This document shows positions 20,046 through 28,896 of a stretch of 64,000 nt of DNA, piece after piece. The translations under genes were made by a program, and so were the position numbers. This DNA is from Cycloclasticus sp. 46_120_T64 (GTDB taxonomy: Bacteria; Pseudomonadota; Gammaproteobacteria; Methylococcales; Cycloclasticaceae), in the NCBI GenBank assembly GCA_002162695.1, contig MAAM01000010.1:62001-126000 (forward strand), written 5' to 3'. The notes below the pieces were generated by a model that saw only the letters and a program-made list of their open reading frames with translations, was not told the origin of the DNA and made no database searches. Positions within the stretch are counted from its first letter, which is position 1, and every line of letters begins with the position of its first letter.

Positions 20046-20711
20046 TCAATCGGGTTTGGGTAGTTTGCCATCGGCTGCTGGTTTGGAGTAATCGTCATTT
20101 TCACTAGACCAGCCAAATAACTTGCCGAGGAATTTAAAGACCCGTTTTATACCGCGGCATAACTTAGGTAGCGCCCAAACCATCAGCAGAATAAATACAA
20201 TAATTGCGATAATAAAAAAGCTCGGGTGTTGAATAGACGCCCAGACTCCGGCGAATACGGCGGCATCTTCAGCAATTGAGGCGGTCCAGTTAGTAAATGG
20301 CTCGGGTGAGGTATTGATGAGTACGCGGCTGCCAGCTTTGGTGGCGTGAGTTGCGGCGGCTAAGCTACCGCCGACTAGAGCCGCGGCAATTTCTGCGGCG
20401 GGGCCAATATCACCAATGGCACCGGCAGCGAGCATCGCGCCAGCGGGAATTCGTACGAAGGTATGCAGGGTGTCCCAACCGGTATCTACGCCGGGGATCT
20501 TATCGGCAAAAAACTCTACCGCGTACATTAAACCTGCGGCCGCCATCACTAAAGGGTCGGCAACGATCATCAAATCAGGTGGTAAATCGATATTGCCGGT
20601 ATGGGCTAAATAGCCCAGCATCAGCAAAGTGGCGTATAGGTTGATGCCGCTGCCCCATGCCGCTCCCATGCTGAGTGCGAGTGTTTGTGATATTTGTTCG
20701 AGTTCGTTCAC
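20046..20711 (-). CDS. DUF4126 family membrane protein
   Basis: The 221-residue protein has several hydrophobic segments and the DUF4126 pattern: GINLYATLLMLGYLAH near the N-terminus, YAVEFFADKIPGVDTGWDTLHTFVRIPAGA in the middle, and a Gly/Ala-rich GGSLAAATHATKAGSRVLINTSPEP segment. The function of the family is unknown. The C-terminus carries a further hydrophobic helix (about 165-190) and a charged tail. It is a single gene, divergent from hslV and convergent with the tRNA terminator; a signal for its own end is not visible. Confidence 0.75.
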   Translation of the reverse strand: MNELEQISQTLALSMGAAWGSGINLYATLLMLGYLAHTGNIDLPPDLMIVADPLVMAAAGLMYAVEFFADKIPGVDTGWDTLHTFVRIPAGAMLAAGAIGDIGPAAEIAAALVGGSLAAATHATKAGSRVLINTSPEPFTNWTASIAEDAAVFAGVWASIQHPSFFIIAIIVFILLMVWALPKLCRGIKRVFKFLGKLFGWSSENDDYSKPAADGKLPKPD

Positions 20712-20843
20712 GCCTATATTCCCTGTTATTAACGTAGCGCAAGAATATCATACCTTCGCTGAATAAAGCCTAAACGGAGTAAGCCACGCGAGAGTCAAAT
20801 ATTGTGTAAAATGTAGGGTCAATAGTCAAAGCGAGAGAAGACA

Positions 20844-21392
20844 GTGGATTTTAGAGGAACGACGATTGTTTCTGTGCGACGCGGTAATAGCGTGGTGATT
20901 GGTGGTGATGGCCAGGTAACGCTAGGCAACACGATTATGAAAGGTAATGCGCGCAAGGTTCGCCGCTTAGGTAGCGGCAATGTTATTGCCGGTTTTGCAG
21001 GCGCAACGGCCGATGCATTTACCTTGTTTGAACGCTTTGAGGGGATGTTAGAAAAACACCACGGTAACCTAACCCGTGCTGCGGTGGAAATGGCTAAAGA
21101 CTGGCGTACAGACCGTATGTTACGGAAGTTAGAAGCTCTATTGGCTATTGCTGATAGTAAAGATTCTTTGATTATTTCGGGTAATGGCGACGTTATTCAA
21201 CCGGAGCAAGACCTTATCTCAATTGGTTCAGGTGGGCCGTTTGCCCAATCGGCTGCGCGTGCCTTATTAGAAAATACTGACTTGTCTGCGCGTGAAATTG
21301 TCGAAAAGTCACTCGGCATCGCGGGTGATATTTGTATTTATACGAATCATAATCATACGATTGAAGAGTTAACTTCCGAGGAAAAGAAATAA
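20844..21392 (+). CDS. hslV: ATP-dependent protease subunit HslV
   Basis: This 182-residue peptidase has the catalytic N-terminal threonine motif [33 protein letters not shown] and [17 protein letters not shown]. HslV forms the proteolytic double ring activated by HslU. The start is GTG at 20844 with a GAGAGAAG ribosome site. This gives five residues (MDFRG) before the catalytic Thr, so maturation requires removal of a short propeptide, as in betaproteobacterial HslV, rather than the MTTIVSV start of E. coli and Pseudomonas. No alternative start codon lies closer to the Thr. Confidence 0.96.
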   Translation: MDFRGTTIVSVRRGNSVVIGGDGQVTLGNTIMKGNARKVRRLGSGNVIAGFAGATADAFTLFERFEGMLEKHHGNLTRAAVEMAKDWRTDRMLRKLEALLAIADSKDSLIISGNGDVIQPEQDLISIGSGGPFAQSAARALLENTDLSAREIVEKSLGIAGDICIYTNHNHTIEELTSEEKK

Positions 21393-21393
21393 C

Positions 21394-22716
21394 ATGAGCC
21401 AAATGACACCAAAAGAAATTGTGCATGAGTTAGATAAGCATATCGTTGGCCAAAATGCCGCTAAACGGGCGGTTGCCATCGCTTTGAGAAACCGCTGGCG
21501 TCGTTCGCAGGTGAGTGAAGACTTACGTGCTGAAATAACCCCGAAAAACATTTTAATGATCGGCCCAACGGGGGTCGGTAAAACTGAAATTGCTCGCCGT
21601 TTAGCGCGCTTAGCAAAAGCTCCGTTTATTAAAGTTGAAGCGACAAAGTTTACCGAAGTTGGTTATGTTGGTCGTGATGTTGAGTCTATTATTCGTGATC
21701 TTGCCGACATCGCGGTGAAAATGACCCGTGAAGTTGAAGTTGAAAAAGTAAAACGTAGAGCGGAAGACGCGGCGGAAGAAAAAGTTCTCGATATTTTATT
21801 ACCGCGTGCCGAAGGCAGCGACCCTAGTGATACCAGCGGCGATGCGACACGTCAAAAGTTTCGTAAAAAATTACGTGAAGGTGACTTGGACGATAAAGAG
21901 ATTGAAGTCGAAGTCAGTGCGCCAAGCGTAGGCGTTGAAATTATGGCGCCTCCTGGAATGGAAGAAATGACCAACCAGTTACAAGGCATGTTCCAAAATA
22001 TTTCAGGCGATAAAAAGAAAAACCGCAAAATGAGCATCAAGAATGCACTGGCCTCATTAACCGAAGATGAAGCCGGTAAACTCATTAATGAAGAAGAGTT
22101 AAAACACCGTGCGATAACAAACTTGGAACAAACAGGCATCGTGTTCCTCGATGAATTAGATAAAGTGTGCAAGCGTGGCGATAACGGCGGCTCAGACGTT
22201 TCGCGTGACGGTGTGCAACGTGATTTATTACCGTTGGTTGAAGGTAGCACAGTGACCACTAAATATGGTGCGGTTAAAACTGACCACATTCTATTTATTG
22301 CTTCCGGTGCCTTCCACTTGGCAAAACCGTCTGATTTGATTCCTGAATTACAGGGTCGTTTCCCTATTCGTGTAGAGCTGGATGCCTTGGTGGCGGAAGA
22401 CTTTATTCGTATTTTAACCGAGCCTGATGCGTCTTTAACGGAGCAGTACACCGCTTTATTGGCGACAGAAAATGTGGGCCTGCGTTTCACCGAAGATGGT
22501 ATTGCACGAATTGCTGATATGGCTTGGCAAGTGAATGAGGGCACAGAAAATATTGGTGCGCGTCGTTTACATACGATTTTAGAGCGGCTGCTGGATGATA
22601 TTTCATTTAAAGCGCCGGCTGGGGTAGCCTCAGAAGAGGTCATCGATGCCGCTTATGTGGATGCTCATCTGTCCGAACTGGCGGCGGATGAAGACCTTTC
22701 ACGTTATATCTTGTAA
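21394..22716 (+). CDS. hslU: ATP-dependent protease ATPase subunit HslU
   Basis: The 440-residue AAA+ unfoldase begins with [34 protein letters not shown], has Walker [16 protein letters not shown], the long I-domain, Walker [12 protein letters not shown], and the C-terminal tail LSRYIL that docks into HslV. It starts 1 bp after the hslV stop, so the subunits are co-translated. HslVU degrades misfolded and regulatory proteins and is usually under heat-shock control; no convincing sigma32 promoter was found upstream of hslV. Confidence 0.98.
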   Translation: MSQMTPKEIVHELDKHIVGQNAAKRAVAIALRNRWRRSQVSEDLRAEITPKNILMIGPTGVGKTEIARRLARLAKAPFIKVEATKFTEVGYVGRDVESIIRDLADIAVKMTREVEVEKVKRRAEDAAEEKVLDILLPRAEGSDPSDTSGDATRQKFRKKLREGDLDDKEIEVEVSAPSVGVEIMAPPGMEEMTNQLQGMFQNISGDKKKNRKMSIKNALASLTEDEAGKLINEEELKHRAITNLEQTGIVFLDELDKVCKRGDNGGSDVSRDGVQRDLLPLVEGSTVTTKYGAVKTDHILFIASGAFHLAKPSDLIPELQGRFPIRVELDALVAEDFIRILTEPDASLTEQYTALLATENVGLRFTEDGIARIADMAWQVNEGTENIGARRLHTILERLLDDISFKAPAGVASEEVIDAAYVDAHLSELAADEDLSRYIL

Positions 22717-22722
22717 GCCGCT

Positions 22723-23073
22723 ATGTTGATTACTGATATAGAGTTGGATCAGCAGCGGCGTATGTTGTGCCTGAGTTTTGATGATGGCAGCCATGCCGAA
22801 TTGAGCTGTGAATACCTGCGGGTCTATTCGCCATCGGCGGAAGTGCGTGGACATGGTTCTGGGCAAGAGGTGTTGCAAACGGGTAAAGAGCTGGTCAATA
22901 TCACCGCGATAGAACCCGTCGGTAATTATGCGGTGCGTTTGGTGTTCAGTGATGGCCATGATACGGGGTTGTATGCCTGGGATTTCCTGATCGAATTGGC
23001 ACAAAAAAAAGAGCACAATTGGCAGGATTATTTAACCCGCTTGGAAGATGCAGGGCATCAACGTAAAGCTTAA
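22723..23073 (+). CDS. DUF971 (GBBH-like N-terminal domain) protein
   Basis: The 116-residue protein fits the DUF971 family, which resembles the N-terminal domain of gamma-butyrobetaine hydroxylase: LSFDDGSHAELSCEYLRVYSPSAEVRGHG, then VGNYAVRLVFSDGHDTGLYAWDFL. The family is tied to iron-sulfur handling or ubiquinone genes by context only. It starts 6 bp after hslU and 22 bp before ubiE, bridging the protease and ubiquinone parts of what looks like one operon, an arrangement shared with pseudomonads. Confidence 0.88.
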   Translation: MLITDIELDQQRRMLCLSFDDGSHAELSCEYLRVYSPSAEVRGHGSGQEVLQTGKELVNITAIEPVGNYAVRLVFSDGHDTGLYAWDFLIELAQKKEHNWQDYLTRLEDAGHQRKA

Positions 23074-23095
23074 TACTACAAGCTAAGAAGGTCAT

Positions 23096-23845
23096 ATGGT
23101 AGATAAAGAAACAACGCATTTTGGTTTCAGCGACGTACCGGTCGACAAAAAGGTAGAAAAGGTTCGCGAAGTATTTGATTCGGTTGCACCGCAATACGAT
23201 GTGATGAATGACCTGATGTCGATGGGGGTTCATCGTCTATGGAAACGTTTCACGGTTGAAATCGCGAATGTGAAACCGGGGCACCTAGTATTGGATTTGG
23301 CCGGTGGAACAGGTGACTTGTCGGCACTATTTGCTAAGCGAGTTGGTGCCAAAGGCAAGGTGGTGTTGGCCGATATTAATGAGGCGATGTTACGTGTTGG
23401 CCGTAATCGAATGATCGATAAGGGGCACATCAATAATATTACCTATAATTTGGCTAATGCAGAGAGTTTGCCATATGCGGCTAACCAGTTTGATCGAGTT
23501 TGTATTGGTTTTGGTTTAAGAAACGTCACCGATAAAGACGCCGCTCTGCGCTCCATGTTCGAGGTGTTAAAACCGGGTGGGCGTTTACTCATTCTGGAGT
23601 TCTCAAAGCCCACTAACCCGGTGTTAGATAAAATTTACGATATTTATTCGTTTAAATTATTGCCGAAAATTGGTGAGTTAGTCGCTAAAGACGGTGAAAG
23701 TTATAAGTACTTGGCGGAATCTATTCGTATGCACCCCGACCAAGCAACCTTAAAAGGCATGATGGAAAACGCGGGTTTCGAGCGCTGTCAGGTTAACAAC
23801 CTAACCGGCGGCATCGTTGCCGTGCATACGGGTTATAAACTCTAG
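23096..23845 (+). CDS. ubiE: ubiquinone/menaquinone C-methyltransferase
   Basis: This 249-residue class I SAM methyltransferase has the UbiE signature [19 protein letters not shown], the SAM-binding motif [13 protein letters not shown], and [17 protein letters not shown] plus a C-terminal [13 protein letters not shown]. It methylates the C2 of the demethoxy-ubiquinone intermediate. It heads the ubiE-ubiJ-ubiB gene order, with ubiJ 7 bp downstream. Confidence 0.97.
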   Translation: MVDKETTHFGFSDVPVDKKVEKVREVFDSVAPQYDVMNDLMSMGVHRLWKRFTVEIANVKPGHLVLDLAGGTGDLSALFAKRVGAKGKVVLADINEAMLRVGRNRMIDKGHINNITYNLANAESLPYAANQFDRVCIGFGLRNVTDKDAALRSMFEVLKPGGRLLILEFSKPTNPVLDKIYDIYSFKLLPKIGELVAKDGESYKYLAESIRMHPDQATLKGMMENAGFERCQVNNLTGGIVAVHTGYKL

Positions 23846-23852
23846 GATTGTT

Positions 23853-24497
23853 ATGTCGTTGCTTAGCCCGTTAGTGAAACCACTGCAAATTGCGCTTAAC
23901 CGTTATTTAGACTACGACCCTGAAGTGCCAAAACAATTGTTGGCGATGCAAGGTAAAGTGGTGGAACTACACTTTCGCTCACTCGAGTTGAGCCTGTATA
24001 TTTTAATTAACGCCACCGACTTGGATATATGTGATGACTATGAGGGGGCGGTCGATACCACTATTTCCGGTTCGCCGATTGCCTTAGCGATGATGGGTTT
24101 ACAGTCTTCTTCGGTGAGCAGCTTGTTTTCCGGTGAGGTGACGATTGTCGGGGATACTGAGTTGGGTTCACGGTTTCAAGCCCTGTTAGATAATGTCGAG
24201 GTCGATTGGGAAGAACCTTTGTCGCAGCTCAGCGGCGATGTGATTGCCCAGCAAGTAGGGGGGCTGTTGCGTGGTGTCGCGGGCTGGTTAGAGGAATCGA
24301 CAAACACCAATGCGCTTAATGTCTCAGAATATTTACGCGAAGAGCAAGCGATGCTGCCATCGAAGTTTGAAGAGGAGCGGTTTAAACGAGAGGTGGACGA
24401 GCTCCGTTTAGCGGTCGATAGGTTGGAAGCGAAGGTGGGACGTTTAATGGCTAAAAAATCAGCAGTGATGGATAGCCCAGATAAGGAAAAACAGTGA
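23853..24497 (+). CDS. ubiJ: ubiquinone biosynthesis accessory factor UbiJ (SCP2 domain)
   Basis: The 214-residue protein has an N-terminal SCP2-type lipid-binding domain ([19 protein letters not shown] through the [12 protein letters not shown] and [16 protein letters not shown] segments) and a C-terminal coiled-coil end ([25 protein letters not shown]), as in UbiJ. It is a soluble scaffold that presents hydrophobic ubiquinone intermediates to the Ubi enzymes. ATG 23853 is used; an upstream open frame overlapping ubiE is not UbiJ-like. Its stop overlaps the GTG start of ubiB. Confidence 0.93.
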   Translation: MSLLSPLVKPLQIALNRYLDYDPEVPKQLLAMQGKVVELHFRSLELSLYILINATDLDICDDYEGAVDTTISGSPIALAMMGLQSSSVSSLFSGEVTIVGDTELGSRFQALLDNVEVDWEEPLSQLSGDVIAQQVGGLLRGVAGWLEESTNTNALNVSEYLREEQAMLPSKFEEERFKREVDELRLAVDRLEAKVGRLMAKKSAVMDSPDKEKQ

Positions 24498-26146
24498 TAA
24501 ATATCAAGACCGCTGTCAGGTTGCTGCAAATCCAGCAAGTATTGTTGCGTTATGGTTTGGATGAGTATGTGTTTGGTTTGCACTTATTTAGACCTTTACG
24601 TTTTCTCAGTTATTTATCACCCAGTTATTGGATGGGACGGCGCAAAGGCCCACGTGGCGAACGAATTCGTAAAGCGCTAGAAGACTTAGGGCCTATTTTT
24701 GTTAAATTTGGCCAAATCCTCTCGACTCGACAGGATTTGTTACCGGCTGATATTGGTGAGGAATTATCTAAATTACAAGATAATGTACCGCCGTTTGCCG
24801 ATGGTTTGGCACTTCAAATTATTGAAGAATCTCTAGAGCAAAGCATTGAAGAGGTGTTTGCTGAGTTCTCGGCCAGTCCCTTGGCTTCCGCATCGGTGGC
24901 ACAAGTGCATACTGCTAAGCTGCATAACGGTGACGATGTAGTCGTTAAGGTGCTGCGCCCCGATATTGAAAAGGTCATCGATGCCGATGTCGCGGTACTT
25001 TATACCTTGGCGAGTTTGGCGACGAAGTATTGGGGGGAGGCGAAAAGGTTGCACCCTACTGAAGTCGTTCAAGAGTTTGACCATACCATTCACGATGAAT
25101 TAGACCTGGTGCGAGAGGCGGCTAATGCATCACAGCTGCGACGTAACTTTGAAGGCTCCGAGCAGCTCTATGTACCGGATGTGTATTGGGATTACACACG
25201 GAAAAAAGTGATGGTGATGGAGCGTATTTATGGCACACCCATCGGCCGTATCGATGAGCTAAAGGCGAAGGGGGTTGATTTACAACTACTCGCCGAACGT
25301 GGGGTGGAAATATTTTTTGCGCAAGTATTTCGTGATAATTTTTTCCACGCCGATATGCACCCCGGTAATATTTTTGCTTCGGATGATGCGCAATACCTAG
25401 CGGTAGATTTTGGCATCATGGGTAGCGTGACGGTGGCAGATCAGCGTTATTTGGCGGAAAACTTTTTGGCCTTCTTTCAGCGAGACTATTTCCGTGTGGC
25501 GCAATTACATATTGAATCAGGTTGGGTGCCAAAACATACGCGGGTCGATGAGTTTGAAAGTGCTATTCGAGCCGTCTGTGAACCGATTTTTGAAAAGCCA
25601 TTGAAAGAAATTTCATACGGGCATTTATTATTGCGTTTATTCCAAACAGCACGACGTTTTGATATGGAAGTTCAGCCGCAGTTAGTGCTGTTGCAGAAAA
25701 CCTTATTGAATATCGAGGGTTTAGGGCGGCAGTTATACCCCGACTTGGATTTATGGCAAACCGCCAAACCGTATCTTGAAGAATGGTATAAAAATAGAAT
25801 TGGTCCGAAAGCGACCTTTAATCGTTTAAAAGAGCACCTGCCCATCATCGCTGAGAAGCTACCTGAGTTACCAGAAATGATGTATCAAGTGTTGAGTGAT
25901 GCGGCGAAGGGTGAGTTGGAGTTAAAGTGGAAATCCAAGCAGTTGGATGAGATCAAGCAGCAGATGGCACGAAACCACCGCAGAAATATTTTGGCCATAT
26001 CGGGTGGCAGCTTACTGATTTCGGCAGCGGTTATTTTAGCCCTAGATGGTTTTTCACCGCTGATGCTGGGTGATGCTCCCGTCTCCACTTGGGCTTTGGC
26101 GGGCATCGCGGGTTTGTTTTTACTGAAAGCACTTAGTAGGGATTAA
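24494..26146 (+). CDS. ubiB: ubiquinone biosynthesis kinase-like protein UbiB
   Basis: This 550-residue ABC1/ADCK-family protein has the KxGQ motif in [16 protein letters not shown], an Ala-rich loop in [11 protein letters not shown], and the kinase-like [13 protein letters not shown] and VDFGIMG motifs. Two hydrophobic segments close the C-terminus (about 500-545), giving membrane attachment. It supports ubiquinone assembly, probably through ATPase activity. The GTG start at 24494 lies inside the ubiJ stop (GTGA), so the genes are translationally coupled. Confidence 0.97.
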   Translation: MINIKTAVRLLQIQQVLLRYGLDEYVFGLHLFRPLRFLSYLSPSYWMGRRKGPRGERIRKALEDLGPIFVKFGQILSTRQDLLPADIGEELSKLQDNVPPFADGLALQIIEESLEQSIEEVFAEFSASPLASASVAQVHTAKLHNGDDVVVKVLRPDIEKVIDADVAVLYTLASLATKYWGEAKRLHPTEVVQEFDHTIHDELDLVREAANASQLRRNFEGSEQLYVPDVYWDYTRKKVMVMERIYGTPIGRIDELKAKGVDLQLLAERGVEIFFAQVFRDNFFHADMHPGNIFASDDAQYLAVDFGIMGSVTVADQRYLAENFLAFFQRDYFRVAQLHIESGWVPKHTRVDEFESAIRAVCEPIFEKPLKEISYGHLLLRLFQTARRFDMEVQPQLVLLQKTLLNIEGLGRQLYPDLDLWQTAKPYLEEWYKNRIGPKATFNRLKEHLPIIAEKLPELPEMMYQVLSDAAKGELELKWKSKQLDEIKQQMARNHRRNILAISGGSLLISAAVILALDGFSPLMLGDAPVSTWALAGIAGLFLLKALSRD

Positions 26147-26157
26147 GCTAAAGTCTT

Positions 26158-26715
26158 ATGAGCTTAATGCATACACCTGTTTGTGAGTTTGGCTTATTAG
26201 CCGCTGATTTTAAGTTGCTTGGGGTCGATGGCAAGCAGTGGACGCGTGACCAATGTATGGGGGAAAGTGGTTTGCTGGTGATGTTTATCTGCAACCATTG
26301 CCCTTACGTTAAATCTATTCAGCAGCGTTTGGTCGAGGATGTGGCTGTGTTGCAGCAGTACGGTATAGGTGTTGTCGCGATCATGTCGAATAACCCGCAG
26401 GACTACCCTGAAGATTCCTTTCTGAATATGCAAGCCGTGGCGGCAGATAAAAATTATAACTTCCCTTATTTGATTGACCCTGATCAAGCTGTTGCAAAAG
26501 CGTATGGTGCTATTTGCACACCCGATTTTTTTGCTTATAACAGCGCTAAGCAACTGCAATACCGTGGGCGCTTAGATAGCAGCGGAATGGATGCAAACCT
26601 GCACAATGCGAAGCGTGATTTAGTGGACGCGCTGATACTGCTGGCTAAAACAGGCAAAGGCCCTCGTGAGCAAATCCCCAGCATGGGGTGTTCTATTAAG
26701 TGGATAGAGTCTTAA
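26158..26715 (+). CDS. thioredoxin-like (AhpC/TSA-type) protein with CxxC
   Basis: The 185-residue protein is a peroxiredoxin/thioredoxin-fold member with the motif MFICNHCPYVKSIQQRL, where Cys-Asn-His-Cys forms a CxxC pair, and a cis-Pro region AICTPDFFAYN. No signal peptide is seen, so it is probably cytoplasmic. Homologues are annotated as thiol-disulfide isomerase or alkyl hydroperoxide reductase family; the substrate is unknown. It follows ubiB by 11 bp and may be the next gene of that operon, with a small cysteine-rich gene after it. Confidence 0.85.
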   Translation: MSLMHTPVCEFGLLAADFKLLGVDGKQWTRDQCMGESGLLVMFICNHCPYVKSIQQRLVEDVAVLQQYGIGVVAIMSNNPQDYPEDSFLNMQAVAADKNYNFPYLIDPDQAVAKAYGAICTPDFFAYNSAKQLQYRGRLDSSGMDANLHNAKRDLVDALILLAKTGKGPREQIPSMGCSIKWIES

Positions 26716-26740
26716 ACAATAAGGCTCCGGCTCAATAAAC

Positions 26741-26911
26741 ATGTCAATCATGAGCAAACCCAGTAAACCCGACAATGACGATTGCTGTGGTGGCGGTTGC
26801 TGCCCCTGCGTGTGGGATACTTATTTCAATCAGCTCGATCTTTGGCAGGAGCAGAAAGTAAAAGCGGCCGAGGATGATTCTATTGCTAGCGAGAACGAGA
26901 CGGAGCTTTAA
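26741..26911 (+). CDS. small oxidoreductase-like domain protein
   Basis: A 56-residue ORF begins at ATG 26741, 25 bp after the thioredoxin-like gene; an in-frame ATG three codons later is an alternative. Its core DDCCGGGCCPCVWDTYFNQL is the cysteine-rich 'oxidoreductase-like' motif (PF09791 type), also found at the N-terminus of some eukaryotic oxidoreductases and in small bacterial proteins. The five cysteines suggest metal or disulfide chemistry. The function is unknown. The rest of the protein is acidic and probably disordered. Confidence 0.75.
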   Translation: MSIMSKPSKPDNDDCCGGGCCPCVWDTYFNQLDLWQEQKVKAAEDDSIASENETEL

Positions 26912-26980
26912 TGCTTGCTGCGCTCAGCGGCCTGTCACCATCATTTTTCTGTCGTCGATTATTTTGTGTTATGTTTTACT

Positions 26981-26996
26981 TTCGAATTAATTCAAA
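26981..26996. promoter_or_regulatory. palindrome overlapping a possible promoter of the acyl-CoA synthetase gene
   Basis: The site TTCGAATTAATTCAAA is a 16-bp palindrome with one mismatched pair. It overlaps the -10 position (TTAATT, 26987-26992) of a possible promoter whose -35 is TTGTGT (26964-26969) at 17 bp. Such placement suits a repressor operator, for example a TetR- or MerR-type fatty-acid regulator; the identity of the regulator is not shown. Confidence 0.3.
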
Positions 26997-27027
26997 CAAA
27001 CGTTCATTTTAATTATAAGGGTGGAGC

Positions 27028-28626
27028 ATGCTGACTGAATCGTACATAAAAGGACCTGAGTTACCGATTACTAGAGACATTACCATTGGCCAGTTACTTA
27101 AAGAGGTGGCGGAGGAACATCCCGATCGCCTTGCATTGATTGCGGGGGTGAATGAGCTTGGAGATCGGCGCGAATGTAGCTACGGTGAGCTGTATGCGGA
27201 TTCTTTAATTGCTGCGCGTGCGATGGTCGAGCGCTTTGCGCCGGGTGAACGTGTAGCGATCATGGCGCCTAATATTTTTGAATGGGTGGTGGTGGAGTTG
27301 GCGGCGGCAATGGCTGGGGTGGTGTTGGTTACGGTAAACCCTTCGTATCAGCCAGAAGAGATTGCTTATGTATTAAAACAATCGGAAAGCGTGGCTATTT
27401 TTGTTTTAGCAGAATATCGCGGTAATCAAATGTTGGCGTCGGTTGAAAAAATCCGTGAGCAGTGTCCATCGCTTAGAGAGGTTATTCAGCTCGATCATTG
27501 GGATGAATTTATGGCTACGGGAATGAACAGCACGGCATTATTACCGGATGTTAAATCCAGTGATCCGGTAATGATTCAATACACTTCTGGCACGACGGGC
27601 TTCCCGAAAGGAGCTTTATTACACCACCGAGGCATGTTGAATAATGCGGCGCATATGCATGAACGGATGGGGGTTAAGGAAGGTTCGGTTTGGTTAACGA
27701 CGATGCCAATGTTTCATACCGGCGGTTGTGGGGTGTGTTTATTAGGCACGATGGCTAAAAAGGGAACCCAGGTATTGGTTGAAGCGTTTGACCCCGGCTT
27801 GGTGTTGGAGCTTATTGAAACGTATAAAGTTTGTGCCATGTTGGGTGTGCCGACGATGTTAATCGCGATGCTGGAACACTCGGATTTCGTTTCCAGAGAT
27901 CTATCTAGTTTAACGGCAATCTGCTCGGGTGGTTCTACGGTGCCGGCCTCATTGGTGATGAGGATTGAAAAAGAGCTCGGGGTGAAATTTGTGATTATTT
28001 TTGGTCAAACAGAATGTTCACCGGTGGCCTCGATGACCCGTCCTGATGATACAACTGAGGATAAAGCGAATACCGTTGGTGGGCCGATGGCTGGCGTTGA
28101 GGTGAAAATTATTGATACGGTGAGCGGAGACATTGCAGCATTACATACATTGGGTGAATATTGTGTGCGTGGTTATAACGTGATGCACGGGTATTTCAAT
28201 ATGCCTGAGGCGACAGATAAAACGATTGACCAAGATGGCTGGTTGCACACGGGTGATCTATGCACCATGGATGAACGGGGTTATTGTGCGGTTGAAGGAC
28301 GCTTAAAAGATATGATTATTCGTGGTGGAGAGAATATTTACCCACGAGAAATCGAAGATCAGCTGTTTCAGCACCCTGCGGTGGCTGAGGTAGCGGTACT
28401 TGGCTTACCGGATGAGCGCTTTGGTGAGGTAGTTGCTGCCTTTATCCGTGTGAGCAACGATGTTGCGGTTGTGAGTGAAGATTTACACACTTATCTTCGT
28501 GAGCATTTGTCTCCACAGAAAACACCAAAACATTGGTTCTTCATCGATCAGTTCCCGTTAACGGGCTCGGGGAAAATACAGAAGTTTGAATTACGTAAGC
28601 AGTGGCAGTCTGGGGCGTTTGCCTAA
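27028..28626 (+). CDS. acyl-CoA synthetase (AMP-dependent ligase)
   Basis: This 532-residue adenylate-forming enzyme has the AMP-binding motif QYTSGTTGFPKGALLHHRG, GQTECSP, the WLHTGDL motif and the C-terminal RLKDMIIRGGENIYPREIE hinge followed by the catalytic lysine in GSGKIQKFELR. It activates a carboxylic acid with ATP and joins it to CoA. Chain length cannot be deduced; the pattern is nearer to medium- or long-chain acyl-CoA ligases than to acetyl-CoA synthetase. It stands alone between two intergenic regions, so it is likely monocistronic. Confidence 0.92.
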   Translation: MLTESYIKGPELPITRDITIGQLLKEVAEEHPDRLALIAGVNELGDRRECSYGELYADSLIAARAMVERFAPGERVAIMAPNIFEWVVVELAAAMAGVVLVTVNPSYQPEEIAYVLKQSESVAIFVLAEYRGNQMLASVEKIREQCPSLREVIQLDHWDEFMATGMNSTALLPDVKSSDPVMIQYTSGTTGFPKGALLHHRGMLNNAAHMHERMGVKEGSVWLTTMPMFHTGGCGVCLLGTMAKKGTQVLVEAFDPGLVLELIETYKVCAMLGVPTMLIAMLEHSDFVSRDLSSLTAICSGGSTVPASLVMRIEKELGVKFVIIFGQTECSPVASMTRPDDTTEDKANTVGGPMAGVEVKIIDTVSGDIAALHTLGEYCVRGYNVMHGYFNMPEATDKTIDQDGWLHTGDLCTMDERGYCAVEGRLKDMIIRGGENIYPREIEDQLFQHPAVAEVAVLGLPDERFGEVVAAFIRVSNDVAVVSEDLHTYLREHLSPQKTPKHWFFIDQFPLTGSGKIQKFELRKQWQSGAFA

Positions 28627-28643
28627 ACTTAAGTAGGGTTCAT

Positions 28644-28705
28644 GTTAAAAGCCAGTGTTCGCCGAACCTCATGAGGTGTTTGTGCGGTTTGTGCTGGCTT
28701 TTAAC
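28644..28705. repeat. compound inverted repeat between the acyl-CoA synthetase gene and tkt
   Basis: Arms GTTAAAAGCCAG (28644-28655) and CTGGCTTTTAAC (28694-28705) are perfect 12-bp complements. Inside lies a second perfect palindrome, ACCTCATGAGGT (28666-28677). The RNA could form a branched hairpin. There is a short T run only inside the 3' arm, so a terminator for the upstream gene is possible but atypical. The rest of the 270-bp gap to tkt holds a short possible leader ORF at 28723-28806 and no confident promoter. Confidence 0.6.
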
Positions 28706-28896
28706 TAGCTTATAAGGAGAAGATGAGACGTCAGTTAAGCCGATCTTCTACCCACTTGTGGGCATATATAAGCTGTATAGTTTCTCTTCGTCGCGGTTCA
28801 GTGTAAAATTGCCGCTTTAGAAATTAGCGTGAGCGGCCATTGTCCATTTTGGCGGCTAGCAGCACTAATTATTCAGCCACTAACAATGCATCGATC

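Noticed and set aside
21852-22643. 263-codon minus-strand ORF inside hslU
   Set aside because: It overlaps the strongly conserved HslU sequence in full, and its Ser/Lys-rich product resembles no protein.
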